The notes below the pieces were generated by a model that saw only the letters and a program-made list of their open reading frames with translations, did no database searches and had not been told where the DNA came from. From VGWB01 sp964614245 (GTDB taxonomy: Bacteria > Bacteroidota > Ignavibacteria > UBA10030): a stretch of DNA of 13,089 nucleotides. Shown here in pieces: positions 13,076 through 13,089 of this stretch. The stretch is taken from the NCBI GenBank assembly GCA_964614245.1, contig CAZTKU010000070.1, positions 1-13,089 on the forward strand, written 5' to 3'. Made by a program: the position numbers and the translations under genes. How positions within the stretch are numbered: the first letter of the stretch is position 1; each line of letters starts with the position of its first letter.

Positions 13076-13089
13076 GATTCTCTTCTCGC

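Overview
The window is about 13.1 kb of bacterial chromosome. Every gene I can support lies on the minus strand, so the biological reading direction is right to left. It suggests a Gram-negative bacterium on the Bacteroidota/Chlorobi/Ignavibacteria side of the tree. The reasons are an outer-membrane-type secreted protein, the order pheT - coiled-coil ORF - zapA - rny, and a PheS with a four-cysteine insertion. Good AGGAGG ribosome sites and a textbook TTGACA-17-TATATT promoter fit Ignavibacteria/Chlorobi-like lineages better than classic Bacteroidetes. This placement is inference from gene content; no rRNA or marker tree was available.

Reading right to left, the first region (13075 to about 12500) is an intact tRNA-Val(GAC). 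It is followed within 6 bases by a truncated copy of its own 3' part, then a small GIY-YIG nuclease gene, then a second truncated copy. The two truncated copies form a 73-bp direct repeat with one mismatch, exactly 420 bp apart. In both, the normal anticodon arm is replaced by the same 27-bp near-perfect palindrome. This looks like a small mobile or homing cassette built on a tRNA gene, and it is the most unusual part of the window.

The second region (12383 to 5165) is the conserved translation cluster thrS - infC - rpmI - rplT - (unknown ORF) - pheS - pheT. It encodes threonyl-tRNA synthetase, initiation factor IF3, ribosomal proteins bL35 and bL20, and both subunits of phenylalanyl-tRNA synthetase. 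IF3 starts at a non-canonical ATT codon behind a perfect AGGAGGT site that overlaps the thrS stop. A strong intrinsic-terminator hairpin ends only 12 bases before the thrS start, which suggests attenuation. An unrecognised 132-residue protein sits between rplT and pheS.

The third region (5187 to 2447) holds a small coiled-coil protein overlapping the pheT end, then zapA (FtsZ-ring factor). A roughly 380-base stretch without a gene follows, carrying a run of strong hairpins (a structured-RNA candidate; the position beside zapA recalls 6S RNA). RNase Y (rny), a membrane-anchored mRNA-decay endonuclease, comes next.

The fourth region (2406 to 1) holds coaE (last step of coenzyme A synthesis), translationally coupled through an ATGA overlap to an ArgD-like class-III PLP aminotransferase. 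A clear sigma70-type promoter then drives a secreted, probably beta-barrel outer-membrane protein whose gene runs off the left edge of the window. Apart from the tRNA/GIY-YIG region, the content is housekeeping.
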